From: Sinorhizobium sojae CCBAU 05684
Lineage (GTDB): Bacteria > Pseudomonadota > Alphaproteobacteria > Rhizobiales > Rhizobiaceae
Reading direction: 5' to 3'
Assembly: GCF_002288525.1 (NCBI RefSeq)
Contig: NZ_CP023068.1
Span: 992,001 to 1,056,000, forward strand
DNA length: 64,000 bases
Notes under the pieces: model-generated
Seen by the model: the letters and a program-made list of their open reading frames with translations, nothing else
Database searches by the model: none
What the model was told of the DNA's origin: nothing
Shown here: positions 50,061 to 58,949 of the stretch, piece by piece
How the letters are laid out: each line of letters opens with the position of its first letter
Position numbering within the stretch: position 1 is the first letter of the stretch
Program-made: the position numbers and the translations under genes

Positions 50061-50270
50061 ATGGAAGCTGTGACGCTTGTATTGACAGTCTGCCTCCTCT
50101 CCGCGCCCGAAAGGTGTCGCGAAGAGGTTCTGCGGCTCGAAGACACAGGCTCGGTGACGCAATGCATGTTCCGGTCCGTTATGTACATCGCTGAATGGTC
50201 CGAGCAGCACCCGGCGCTTCGCGTGAAAAAATGGTATTGCAAGCTGCCAGACATTAGCCAAACGATCTAA
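50061..50270 (+). CDS. Small conserved hypothetical protein, possible secreted
   Basis: A 69-aa protein with an N-terminal hydrophobic stretch (MEAVTLVLTVCLLSAPERCR) and four further Cys/Trp residues around ADMYI-like WSEQHPALRVKKWYC. This pattern resembles a small alphaproteobacterial periplasmic hypothetical family I have seen, of unknown function. The antisense frame 49908-50261 is rejected. GGGAG lies about 30 nt upstream, so the ribosome site is not convincing. Confidence 0.65.
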   Translation: MEAVTLVLTVCLLSAPERCREEVLRLEDTGSVTQCMFRSVMYIAEWSEQHPALRVKKWYCKLPDISQTI

Positions 50271-50342
50271 CGACTTCGGGCGCGACCATATAGATCCTGC
50301 TGGCGGTTCTGCCCGACTTAAGACCGTCAGTTCTCGGCATCG

Positions 50343-52436
50343 TCAGGTCGGAAACAACAGCTCCACCGTCGTTCCCTTGCCCGGAGCCGAAATAATGCGC
50401 GCGTCTCCGCCGCTCTGGCGTACGAAGCCGTAGACGACGGCCAGGCCGAGACCGGCGCCGCCGCCCTCGTCGCGCGTGGTGAAGTAGGGCTCGAATGCCA
50501 TGTCGACCGCTTCTGACGACATGCCTAAGCCGTCATCGGTGACAGAAACCAAAACGCCAGCCTCGCCACGGGCGCAGCGGATGAGGATAGTCCCACCCAC
50601 CGGCATGGCGGCGGCTGCGTTGAGACATAGATTGAGGATCGACTGCTCGAAGAGCGCCGCGTCCAGCAGGACAGTCGGGAGGTCACCGGCAATGTCGAAG
50701 CAGAGCCGGCACTTTTCGCCGACAGCGATTTCAAGCACATCCGCCATGCCGCGCAACAGCGCGCCGATCTCTACGGCACCCGGATGGATCGGTTGCTGGC
50801 TGCCAATCGAGAGCATACTGCCGGCAAGCGAGCGGCCCCGGTCGGCTGCTTTGCGGATACGGGCGATGTGTCTCTTCTGCCGGTCGTTGAAGCCGGTTTC
50901 GCGCTCCAGGAGACCGAGGCTGCCGGTAATGATACCGATCATGTTACCAACCTCGTGACTCACTTGGTGCGTCATTCGCATTAAGCCGTCGAGACGCTGA
51001 GCCTTGGCGGCTTCCGCCTCCTGGCGGTCCATGTCGGTAACGTCGCGTGCGAGCAGAACGAAGCCGCCGTCCGGCTGGCGTGACAGCGAGACCTCGGTCA
51101 CACGGCCCGCTTCGGAACGGTGGCGCAATACGGACCGGTGTTCGAGTGTACCGGTATCGCTTTCGGCGGGCAGAAGCGTCGGCTCTATCTCGGGAATAGG
51201 GCTTACGAATTTTCGCAGTGGCAACTTTCTAGCCGAGCCCGACCAACCGACGAGTTCAATGACGCGCCGGTTCATGGTGATCGGCCTGCCGACCGGGTCG
51301 AAGAGCGCAATGCCCTCGTTCATGTTGCGGAAGGTCGAGCGGATGGTGCGCGCCGCTGCCTCCGCGGTGCGCCGCAGCCGCGAGACGCGCTCGACGCTTT
51401 CGCGGAATGCGCGGAAGGCGTCCAGCAAACGCACGAGTTCAGTTTCCGTACCCTCGTAGGCCGGCGCGTCGACATCCTTCCGCCCTTCCGCCAGGGCATT
51501 CATACCGTTGGAAAGGGCGACAATGCCGCGCGAGACGCGCATGACGGAGCGGATGGAGAAGATCGCCATCACCAGTACGAGCAGGGAGGCGACGGCGACG
51601 ATGACGAGCAGGCGGCTCAGCGCATCGGAGGTCGACACCAAATCTTCGTTGAGGCCGCGGGCGACCGCCTCGCTTTGGGTTTCCGTTGCATGTGAGAGAT
51701 CGCGCGAGACGGAATGCAGCCGCGACACCGCGGCGCGGATGGCAAACATTTCGAGCAGGTAGCGCGCCTGCGCCTCGAAGACCCGCTCATACGGCGCGAG
51801 CTCGGCTGCGGAAACCCGCACATCCGGTCCCGCACGCCCGATGCGTGGCGTCGTTTCAGAGACGTAGCGGCGGCGCAGTTCGCCGAGCTGGAAGAGGCTG
51901 TCGGAATTGGAAGCCGACTGCACGATGGCGTTCAGTCGCCGGCGGAAATCGGCGTCGGCAATGCCGCGTCCGGTCGCGATCTCGCCGAGAGCGGCCGCAG
52001 CTTCCGCCTTGTGCTGCTGCGCGGAATCTGCATCGCCGGCAAGTGCCATCGTCTGCGTGCGGATCGTTTTCAGGAGTTCGACGATGCGAGCGCTGGCAAA
52101 GCCCTTCACAGCTGTCTCGCCGTTTTCCGGCTCCATGGCGCGCAGCAGCGCCTCAACCTGTGCGACGACGGAGTGGCTTTCGCTCGATATGCGATAGGGT
52201 GAGGTCGCGTTCATCAGGAATGGTGCACTCGACACGAGATCGGACACCTGTCGCGAGACGAGGGAGGCCTTGGCGAGGCTGGAAAAGGCCTGCAAGCCAT
52301 AGGCCGCCATTTCCTCCCGCGCCCGCTGCAAACCGTAGACGGCAATGGTCGACAGGCTGAAGACGAGGACGCAGATGAAGGCGATTGCAAAGGGCAGGCG
52401 GAAGGCGATCGAGGAAAGGAAGGGGCGGCTGATCAC
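50343..52436 (-). CDS. Sensor histidine kinase of the AfuABC-like locus
   Basis: A 697-aa membrane sensor kinase. A first membrane helix at about residues 13-35, a long periplasmic region of about 240 residues rich in Ala and Arg, and a second helix about 285-306 (LLVIVAVASLLVLVMAIFSI) are followed by HAMP, a PAS-like domain, HisKA with HQVSHEVGNMIGII (unusual in having Val-Gly-Asn after His-Glu), and the ATPase with NLCLNAAAAM, DDGLGM and GGAGLGLAVVYGF. It shares a 4-nt overlap (ATGA) with the response regulator and is divergent from the ABC transporter, so it probably senses the transported compound or a related cue. Confidence 0.9.
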   Translation of the reverse strand: MISRPFLSSIAFRLPFAIAFICVLVFSLSTIAVYGLQRAREEMAAYGLQAFSSLAKASLVSRQVSDLVSSAPFLMNATSPYRISSESHSVVAQVEALLRAMEPENGETAVKGFASARIVELLKTIRTQTMALAGDADSAQQHKAEAAAALGEIATGRGIADADFRRRLNAIVQSASNSDSLFQLGELRRRYVSETTPRIGRAGPDVRVSAAELAPYERVFEAQARYLLEMFAIRAAVSRLHSVSRDLSHATETQSEAVARGLNEDLVSTSDALSRLLVIVAVASLLVLVMAIFSIRSVMRVSRGIVALSNGMNALAEGRKDVDAPAYEGTETELVRLLDAFRAFRESVERVSRLRRTAEAAARTIRSTFRNMNEGIALFDPVGRPITMNRRVIELVGWSGSARKLPLRKFVSPIPEIEPTLLPAESDTGTLEHRSVLRHRSEAGRVTEVSLSRQPDGGFVLLARDVTDMDRQEAEAAKAQRLDGLMRMTHQVSHEVGNMIGIITGSLGLLERETGFNDRQKRHIARIRKAADRGRSLAGSMLSIGSQQPIHPGAVEIGALLRGMADVLEIAVGEKCRLCFDIAGDLPTVLLDAALFEQSILNLCLNAAAAMPVGGTILIRCARGEAGVLVSVTDDGLGMSSEAVDMAFEPYFTTRDEGGGAGLGLAVVYGFVRQSGGDARIISAPGKGTTVELLFPT

Positions 52437-53173
52437 GGCTGCAGCTCGCCGTCGTCCGTATCGAGGACATAACCCTTGCCGCGCCGCGTCTTGATGTGGC
52501 GCGGCAGGTTGGGATTGCGCTCGACCTTGCGCCGCAGCCGGAGCACTAGAACGTCGACATTACGGTCGATGTAACGGTCGCTCTCCGCACCTAGCCGGTC
52601 GAGGATATGGGCGCGGCTGACCGGTTTGTTCGGCGTCTCGGCGAGGATTTCGAGAAGGGCGAATTCGGCGCTGGTGAGCGATTTCGTCGGATCCGCGAGG
52701 CAGACCGCGCGGCGGCCATTGAGGTCGACCGACCAGTCACCGAGCTTCAGCGACGGGGATTCATGCTCACGCTTGTTTTCTCGCTCCGGCTTCAGCGAGG
52801 GGATCGTCCGGCGCAGCACGGCTTTGATGCGGGCCGTCAACTCGATCGGCTCGAAGGGCTTTACGACGTAATCGTCGGCCGCCGTTTCGAGCCCCAGAAC
52901 CCGGTCCACCGCGCTGCCCGCCGCCGTGACCATGAGGATGCCGATATTGCTCTGTGCCCTGAGGCGTTGGGCGAAGGTACGGCCGGAGGTGCCGGGCAGG
53001 TTATGGTCGACGAGCACCAGATGCACCTTCTCGCGCGCCAGAACGCCTGCCGCCTCTTCCGCCGACGACGCGGTCACGGGCGCCCACCCCTCCGCCTCGA
53101 CAAGATCCGCGATGAGCTCCGCCATGTCCGGATCGTCCTCGACGATCAGAATCCTTATCCCCTCGTTCAGCAC
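52433..53173 (-). CDS. OmpR-family response regulator of the AfuABC-like locus
   Basis: A 246-aa regulator. The receiver domain shows ILIVEDDPDMA, phosphoacceptor Asp56 in LVLVDHNLPG, and DDYVVKPFEP. The C-terminal winged helix shows SLTSAEFALLEILAE and RGKGYVLD. It has a GTG start with GGAGGAAGG upstream, and it is cotranslated with the kinase. Likely binds the repeats in the intergenic region to control the transporter operon. Confidence 0.92.
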   Translation of the reverse strand: MLNEGIRILIVEDDPDMAELIADLVEAEGWAPVTASSAEEAAGVLAREKVHLVLVDHNLPGTSGRTFAQRLRAQSNIGILMVTAAGSAVDRVLGLETAADDYVVKPFEPIELTARIKAVLRRTIPSLKPERENKREHESPSLKLGDWSVDLNGRRAVCLADPTKSLTSAEFALLEILAETPNKPVSRAHILDRLGAESDRYIDRNVDVLVLRLRRKVERNPNLPRHIKTRRGKGYVLDTDDGELQP

Positions 53174-53242
53174 ATTTCCTTCCTCCCGCCGGCATCATAG
53201 GTGAGGCCGCCGCAATGTTCAAAGCAGGTCGTGTTATGCAAT

Positions 53243-53310
53243 CTGTCACAATTGTAACCTTTGTAGTCTTTGCGATTTCTGCGACGGCCCAGCCTGTAAC
53301 AACGGTAACC
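53243..53310. promoter_or_regulatory. Pair of 17-bp direct repeats in the divergent control region
   Basis: CTGTCACAATTGTAACC (53243-53259) and CTGTAACAACGGTAACC (53294-53310) match at 14 of 17 positions and are 51 nt apart start to start, about five helical turns. Each includes a TGTNACAA core. They lie between the response regulator and transporter genes, so they are good candidates for its binding sites. Confidence 0.55.
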
Positions 53311-53390
53311 ATTCTTCGATTGCTCCGGACACCGAATGTGACATCCTAACGGCGGAGATTGGACGTATCCGTTCAAAATGGGAGGACATC

Positions 53391-54413
53391 GTGAGAGGGA
53401 TTACCGCTTTCAGCGCGGGCGTAGCCCTTTGTCTGTGCAGCGTCACGACGAGCATGGCGGGCCCATCGCTCACAGTGCTGTGCGGCGTTGAAGAGGTCTG
53501 GTGCGCCGAGATGAAGAAGGCCTTCGAAGCGAAATTCGGCCTTGAGATCTCGATGACCCGCAAGAGCACCGGCGACATCCTAAACCAGATCCGCGCGGAG
53601 AAGGTCGCACCGACCGTGGATGTCTGGTGGGGCGGCACGGGCGATACCCATCTGCAGGCCGGTTCCGAAGACCTGTTGGAGTCCTATCAGCCGGCGCATG
53701 AGCGCGACATGCTGCCTTGGGCGCAGAATTTCTTCGCCATGTCAGGCGGCCGCTCGGCGGGGATTTACGCGGGCGCGCTGGGCTTCGCTTACAACGCCGA
53801 TCTGCTGCGCGAACTGAAGCTGCAGGCGCCGACCTGCTGGAAGGACCTCGCCGACGCTGCCTACCGCGGCCGCATCCGGAGCGGCAATCCGAACTCCTCC
53901 GGCACAGCATTTACGACGCTCGCGACGCTTGTGCAGCTTTTCGGCGAGGACGAGGCCTTCCGGTATATGGCGGCTCTCGACCGCAATATCGACCAATACA
54001 CGACCGCAGGTTCTGCCCCGGTTAAGGCGGCGGCACGCGGCGAGACGCTGATCGGTATTTCCTTCATGCACGACGCCGTCACGCAGAAGCAGGCGGGTTC
54101 TCCGCTCGTCATCGTCGCCCCTTGCGAGGGGACGGGCTACGAGATCGGCGCCGTCAGCATCGTTAAGGGTGCGCAACACCTCGAGAACGCCAAGCGTTTC
54201 GTCGACTTCGCGTTGAGTCCGGAAGGGCAGGGCACGGGCGCCGCCGCCGGCCAGAACCAAGTGCCGTCTAATGCCAGATCGATCCTGCCGCTTGCAGCAC
54301 CAGATATCTCGATGATCAAGATGGTGGACTACGACTTCGCCACCTTCGGCTCGCCAGAGGAACGAAGTCGGCTGCTCGAGAGGTTCGATGCGGAGATCAC
54401 CGCGACGAACTGA
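53391..54413 (+). CDS. ABC transporter substrate-binding protein, AfuA-like (first copy)
   Basis: A 340-aa periplasmic binding protein of the Fe3+/sugar-phosphate AfuA type. Signal peptide (residues 1-22), WWGGTGDTHLQ, SSGTAFTTLATL, GSAPVKAAARGE and PCEGTGYEIGAVSIVKGAQH are visible. The motif set matches AfuA, which binds phosphorylated sugars in other bacteria. GTG start at 53391, preceded by GGGAGGACATC. Followed after 126 nt by a paralogue of the same type. Confidence 0.88.
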   Translation: MRGITAFSAGVALCLCSVTTSMAGPSLTVLCGVEEVWCAEMKKAFEAKFGLEISMTRKSTGDILNQIRAEKVAPTVDVWWGGTGDTHLQAGSEDLLESYQPAHERDMLPWAQNFFAMSGGRSAGIYAGALGFAYNADLLRELKLQAPTCWKDLADAAYRGRIRSGNPNSSGTAFTTLATLVQLFGEDEAFRYMAALDRNIDQYTTAGSAPVKAAARGETLIGISFMHDAVTQKQAGSPLVIVAPCEGTGYEIGAVSIVKGAQHLENAKRFVDFALSPEGQGTGAAAGQNQVPSNARSILPLAAPDISMIKMVDYDFATFGSPEERSRLLERFDAEITATN

Positions 54414-54539
54414 CCTAGATCCGCAAGCAAAATCCCGATCCGAAATCATGAACGTGCCGCTCTGCAAGGGGCGGACGGGCCAACTGTGCCCAGTTCATGC
54501 GAAACACCGATGTAAACCAAGGCAACAGGAGGATGCCAT

Positions 54540-55568
54540 ATGAAGATGAACGCTCTTTCCCTCATGCTCTTCGCTGGAGCGGCGCTCGCCGCCATGCCGG
54601 CGCAAGCGGCCGGTGACCTGAACCTCATCTGCTCGGCCGATGTCGTCATCTGCGAGCAGATGAAGGGGGATTTCGAGAAGGCGCACAGCAACATCAAAGT
54701 GAATATGGTCCGTCTCTCGTCCGGCGAGACCTATGCCAAGGTGCGGGCGGAAGTGCGCAACCCGAAGACGGACATCTGGTGGGGCGGCACGGGCGATCCG
54801 CAGCTTCAAGCGGCCTCGGAGGGCCTGACACTCGAATACAAGTCGCCGATGCTGGACGAGTTGCAGGACTGGGCTAAGAAGCAGGCCGAAAGCTCCGGCT
54901 TCCGTACCGTGGGCGTCTACGCCGGCGCTCTCGGCTGGGGCTACAATACGGACATCTTCAAGTCGAAGGGGATTAAGGAGCCGGGCTGCTGGGCCGATCT
55001 TCTGACCCCGGAACTTAAAGGCGAAATACAGATCGCCAATCCCAACTCGTCCGGCACGGCCTACACAGCACTCGCTTCGCTGGTGCAGATCATGGGTGAG
55101 GATCAGGCCTTCGACTATCTGAAGAAGCTCAACGACAATGTCTCACAGTACACCAAGTCGGGCTCCGCGCCGGTCAAGGCCGCAGCTCGCGGCGAGACGG
55201 CACTCGGCATCGTCTTCGTGCACGACGCGGTAGCGCAGATTGCCGAAGGTTTCCCCGTCAAGTCGGTCACGCCCTGCGAAGGCACCGGCTATGAGATCGG
55301 TTCTATGTCGATCATCAAGGGCGCGCGCAATCTCGATAACGCGAAAATCTGGTACGACTGGGCGCTGACTTCGGAAGCTCAGTCGCGCATGAAGGACGCG
55401 AAGTCTTTCCAGCTTCCCTCCAATATTAAGGCGGAGATACCTAAGGAAGCACCGCGCTTCGAAGGCATCAAGCTGATCGACTACGACTTTAAGGCTTATG
55501 GCGATCCGGAGCGTCGCAAGGCGCTCCTTGAAAGGTGGGATCGCGAGGTTGGCGCCGTCGCCAACTGA
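54540..55568 (+). CDS. ABC transporter substrate-binding protein, AfuA-like (second copy)
   Basis: A 342-aa paralogue of the first binding protein. Signal peptide ends near AQAAG, with WWGGTGDPQLQ, SSGTAYTALASL, GSAPVKAAARGE and PCEGTGYEIGSMSIIKGARN. Conserved segments match the first copy closely while the N-terminal parts differ, which suggests a tandem duplication with diverged ligand range. GGAGG precedes the ATG. A stem-loop follows before the permease gene. Confidence 0.9.
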   Translation: MKMNALSLMLFAGAALAAMPAQAAGDLNLICSADVVICEQMKGDFEKAHSNIKVNMVRLSSGETYAKVRAEVRNPKTDIWWGGTGDPQLQAASEGLTLEYKSPMLDELQDWAKKQAESSGFRTVGVYAGALGWGYNTDIFKSKGIKEPGCWADLLTPELKGEIQIANPNSSGTAYTALASLVQIMGEDQAFDYLKKLNDNVSQYTKSGSAPVKAAARGETALGIVFVHDAVAQIAEGFPVKSVTPCEGTGYEIGSMSIIKGARNLDNAKIWYDWALTSEAQSRMKDAKSFQLPSNIKAEIPKEAPRFEGIKLIDYDFKAYGDPERRKALLERWDREVGAVAN

Positions 55569-55577
55569 GCCCGGACC

Positions 55578-55606
55578 GGCGGCGCCCCTCTCGTTCGGGC
55601 GCCGCC
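55578..55606 (+). terminator. Stem-loop between binding protein and permease genes
   Basis: GGCGGCGCCC (55578-55587) pairs perfectly with GGGCGCCGCC (55597-55606) over a 9-nt loop, 10 nt after the stop. Such loops in ABC operons often hold binding-protein mRNA levels above those of the permease genes by stalling or protecting mRNA. Confidence 0.7.
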
Positions 55607-55639
55607 TTCACGAAACGACAAATGACAGCGAGGTCGGCC

Positions 55640-57862
55640 ATGACGCATGGCAATCGCAGGCTGGATATCGTCCTGTTCCTGGGCGCGGTCGCTACGACTC
55701 TTTTACCCTGGTACCGCACCGAGGGCGGCTTCTTCGGGCTCGGTTGGTTGGCCGGTTTCCCTCTTTCATCCGAGGTAGCGCCTCTCCTCGTCCAGATCGT
55801 CGCGCACGAACGGCCTTGGCTTGCCGCCGTCGCGCTGCTTCTCCTCATTGCTGGTGCGTCGCGGAGCATAGCAGACCCGATGCGTCGCGGCGGCGTGCTG
55901 GCATGGGTTGGGGCGCTGGGCGTCGTGTTCCTTTCACTTCAGGGTCTGGCAATCGGCTTTACCGGCTGGACCTGGACTATCAGCGAAAGCATTTTCGGGG
56001 CGCTTGACAAGGGCCAGCCCTCGATGGGCGCAGGTGCCGTGCTCGCGGCCGCGCTCTTTGTGCTGATCTTTTCCTTCGGCCTTGCCGAGCGCGGCGTGAT
56101 GAAGGGCGATGCCTTCGTCGTCAGCGCGATCTCGCTGCTCGTCTTCCTCGTCGCCGTTTTCGTCTTCTATCCAATCGGCAGCATGTTCACCGGCGCGGTT
56201 CAGGATCTCGACGGCTCGTTCAATCCTAGCGGTTTCATTCGCAACGTGCAGGATCCCGGCATCTGGAACCTCGGCTGCTTGGTCGGTGGCGGGCGCTGCG
56301 GCGTCGCTTGGCGCACGTTGTGGCTTGCCATCATGACCGGCCTCGGATCGACGCTGCTCGGGCTTGCCTTCGCGCTCGTGGCCACCCGCACACGCTTTCC
56401 TTTCAAGAAAGGTCTTCGGCTGCTCACCATCCTGCCGATCATCACGCCGCCTTTTGTCATCGGCCTCGCGCTAACGTTGCTTTTCGGTCGCGCGGGCGTG
56501 GTCACCCAAGGCCTTTCCAACCTCTTCGGCATCGAGCCTGGCCGCTGGCTCTACGGCCTCACCGGAATCTGGATTGCGCAGGTGCTCTCCTTCACGCCGA
56601 TCTCCTTCCTCGTGCTGATCGGTGTCGTCGAAGGCGTCAGTCCGTCGATGGAGGAGGCCTCACAGACGCTGCGCGCCGACCGCTGGCGTACCTTCTGGCG
56701 CGTCTCGCTGCCGCTGATGAAGCCGGGTCTTGCCAATGCCTTCCTCATCGGCTTCATCGAGAGCATGGCGGATTTCGGCAATCCGCTGGTGCTGGGCGGC
56801 AGCCATGGGGTGCTGTCGACGGAAATCTTCTTCGCCGTCGTCGGCTCGCAGAATGATCCCTCGCGTGCCGCCGTGCTGGCGATGGTACTGCTCTTCTTCA
56901 CGCTCTCCGCCTTCCTCGCCCAACGCTTCTGGCTGTCCGGCAAGAACTTTGCCACCGTGACCGGCAAGGGCGACAGCGGGGCGCATATCGCGCTGCCGAT
57001 CGGGCTCTCGATCGGCGTGCACGCGATCGTCATTCCGTGGATCATCTTCACGCTCGTGGTCTACGGCATGATCCTCGCCGGCGGCTTCGTGAAAACCTGG
57101 GGCCTCGACAACTCGCTGACTCTCGACCATTACGCCAAGGCTTTTTCGCTCACCTTCGAAGGCGGCCTTGCCTGGACGGGCGTTGCCTGGAATTCGTTCT
57201 GGACGACGATGGAGATAGCCCTCATCTCCGCGCCGTTGACGGCGATCGTCGGCCTGCTGACGGCCTATATCATCGTGCGCCAGAAGTTTGCCGGCCGGAA
57301 TCTCTTCGAGTTCGCGCTGATGATGAGTTTCGCCGTTCCCGGCACGGTCATCGGCGTCAGCTACATCATGGCCTTTAACTTACCGCCGCTGGAAATGACG
57401 GGATCGGCGCTGATCCTCATTGCCTGCTTCGTCTTCCGCAACATGCCCGTCGGCGTGCGCGGCGGGATTGCGGCGATGAGCCAGCTCGACAAGAGCCTGG
57501 ACGAGGCCTCGCTGACGCTTAGGGCCAATAGCTTGCGCACGATCTGCAAGGTCATTCTGCCGCTACTGCGCCCAGCGATCACTGCAGCCCTCGTCTACTC
57601 CTTCGTCCGGGCGATCACCTCGATCAGCGCCGTCATCTTTCTCGTCAGTGCCGAATACAACATGGCGACGGCCTACATCGTGGGTCTCGTCGAAAACGGC
57701 GAATACGGCGTGGCGATTGCCTATTCATCCATGCTGATCGTCGTGATGATCACGGTCATCACCGGCTTCCAGCTTCTCGTGGGCGAGCGGCGGTTGCGGC
57801 GCGAAAACCGCGTCGCCGGCGCCCCCCAGTCCGCTACCCTTGACCAGGAGAAAACCGCATGA
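55640..57862 (+). CDS. ABC transporter permease, two fused FbpB/AfuB-type modules
   Basis: A 740-aa protein with two permease modules fused. After about four leading hydrophobic helices and a polar link, the first module has MEEASQTLRADRWRTFWRVS with LPLMKPGLANAF (EAA-type loop) near residue 365, and the second has LDEASLTLRANSLRTICKVI with LPLLRPAITAAL near residue 640. AfuB and FbpB proteins have this duplicated layout. Start at 55640 (GAGG upstream), with ATG at 55622 as an alternative. Overlaps the ATPase gene by 4 nt. Confidence 0.88.
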   Translation: MTHGNRRLDIVLFLGAVATTLLPWYRTEGGFFGLGWLAGFPLSSEVAPLLVQIVAHERPWLAAVALLLLIAGASRSIADPMRRGGVLAWVGALGVVFLSLQGLAIGFTGWTWTISESIFGALDKGQPSMGAGAVLAAALFVLIFSFGLAERGVMKGDAFVVSAISLLVFLVAVFVFYPIGSMFTGAVQDLDGSFNPSGFIRNVQDPGIWNLGCLVGGGRCGVAWRTLWLAIMTGLGSTLLGLAFALVATRTRFPFKKGLRLLTILPIITPPFVIGLALTLLFGRAGVVTQGLSNLFGIEPGRWLYGLTGIWIAQVLSFTPISFLVLIGVVEGVSPSMEEASQTLRADRWRTFWRVSLPLMKPGLANAFLIGFIESMADFGNPLVLGGSHGVLSTEIFFAVVGSQNDPSRAAVLAMVLLFFTLSAFLAQRFWLSGKNFATVTGKGDSGAHIALPIGLSIGVHAIVIPWIIFTLVVYGMILAGGFVKTWGLDNSLTLDHYAKAFSLTFEGGLAWTGVAWNSFWTTMEIALISAPLTAIVGLLTAYIIVRQKFAGRNLFEFALMMSFAVPGTVIGVSYIMAFNLPPLEMTGSALILIACFVFRNMPVGVRGGIAAMSQLDKSLDEASLTLRANSLRTICKVILPLLRPAITAALVYSFVRAITSISAVIFLVSAEYNMATAYIVGLVENGEYGVAIAYSSMLIVVMITVITGFQLLVGERRLRRENRVAGAPQSATLDQEKTA

Positions 57863-58920
57863 TCACCCAAAAAGCAGGATCCGTCGTCTTCGAGAATGTG
57901 CGTAAGACCTTCGGCTCCTTCACCGCGATCCCAGATCTTTCGCTTGCCATCGAGCCTGGCACGCTCGTCACATTGCTAGGCCCTTCCGGTTGCGGCAAGA
58001 CGACGACGCTGCGCATGCTCGCTGGCCTCGAACATCCGACGGAGGGCAAGATTCTCATCGGCGGCAAGGATGTGACTATGCTGCCGGCGAACGAGCGCGA
58101 CGTCTCCATGGTATTCCAGTCCTATGCGCTTTTTCCGCATATGAGCTCGCTCGACAACGTCGCCTACGGTCTCGAGTCTTCAGGGCTCAGTCGAAAAGAG
58201 GCGCGCGAAAGGGCGGAGGAGGGTCTTGTGCTTGTCGGCCTCGCCGGTATGGGCAAACGCCTGCCGGCGGAGCTTTCCGGCGGCCAGCAGCAGCGCGTCG
58301 CAGTCGCCCGCGCTCTGGTGCTGGAGCCGCAGGTGCTGTTGCTCGACGAACCGCTGTCGAACCTCGACGCACGATTGCGCCGCCGCGTGCGCACAGAGAT
58401 CCGCGAGCTGCAGCAGCGGCTTGGCTTCACCGCCGTCTATGTCACGCACGACCAGGACGAGGCGCTCGCAGTTTCCGATCGCATCATTGTCATGAAGGAT
58501 GGCCAAATCGCCCAATCGGGTGTTCCGCGCGAGCTCTATGAAACCCCGGCTTCTTCATTCATCGCCGATTTCATGGGGGAGGCGAACGTCGTTCCCTGCG
58601 AGGTGGTCGGAGTTGCGGACGGAGAGGCACAGATCCGAATCGGTGGTCTCTTACATCGCGTGCCGGCCGGAAAGGCCAAGCCCGGCGCCGCCAGACTGGC
58701 CGTGCGGCCCGGTGCGATATCGCTGGCAGAAGGCAAGGGGCAGGGGCTCGATGGCCGCATTCTGCACTCTGCCTATCTCGGCAGCCATGTCGAATACGAG
58801 GTGGAGACGGAAGTCGGCACGCTCTTCATCGTCGACCACATCGTGGACCGTATCCTGCCCGCCGCATCCGAAGCCTCGCTCGGCTTTAGGAGCCGCGGCA
58901 TCGCTCTCATCAACAACTAA
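57859..58920 (+). CDS. ABC transporter ATP-binding protein, AfuC/PotA-like
   Basis: A 353-aa ATPase. Walker A GPSGCGKTTT (about residues 38-47), Q-loop MVFQSYALFPHM, signature LSGGQQQRVAVARAL, Walker B VLLLDEPLSNLD and switch THDQDEALAVSD are all present. A C-terminal TOBE-like domain follows. It energises uptake through the fused permease. ATGA overlap with the permease gene. Confidence 0.94.
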   Translation: MITQKAGSVVFENVRKTFGSFTAIPDLSLAIEPGTLVTLLGPSGCGKTTTLRMLAGLEHPTEGKILIGGKDVTMLPANERDVSMVFQSYALFPHMSSLDNVAYGLESSGLSRKEARERAEEGLVLVGLAGMGKRLPAELSGGQQQRVAVARALVLEPQVLLLDEPLSNLDARLRRRVRTEIRELQQRLGFTAVYVTHDQDEALAVSDRIIVMKDGQIAQSGVPRELYETPASSFIADFMGEANVVPCEVVGVADGEAQIRIGGLLHRVPAGKAKPGAARLAVRPGAISLAEGKGQGLDGRILHSAYLGSHVEYEVETEVGTLFIVDHIVDRILPAASEASLGFRSRGIALINN

Positions 58921-58949
58921 CGACCGTGGAAATCGCAAGGAACATCAGC

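Noticed and set aside
49908..50261. Minus-strand frame of 117 aa
   Set aside because: Opposite the more convincing small plus-strand gene at 50061-50270.
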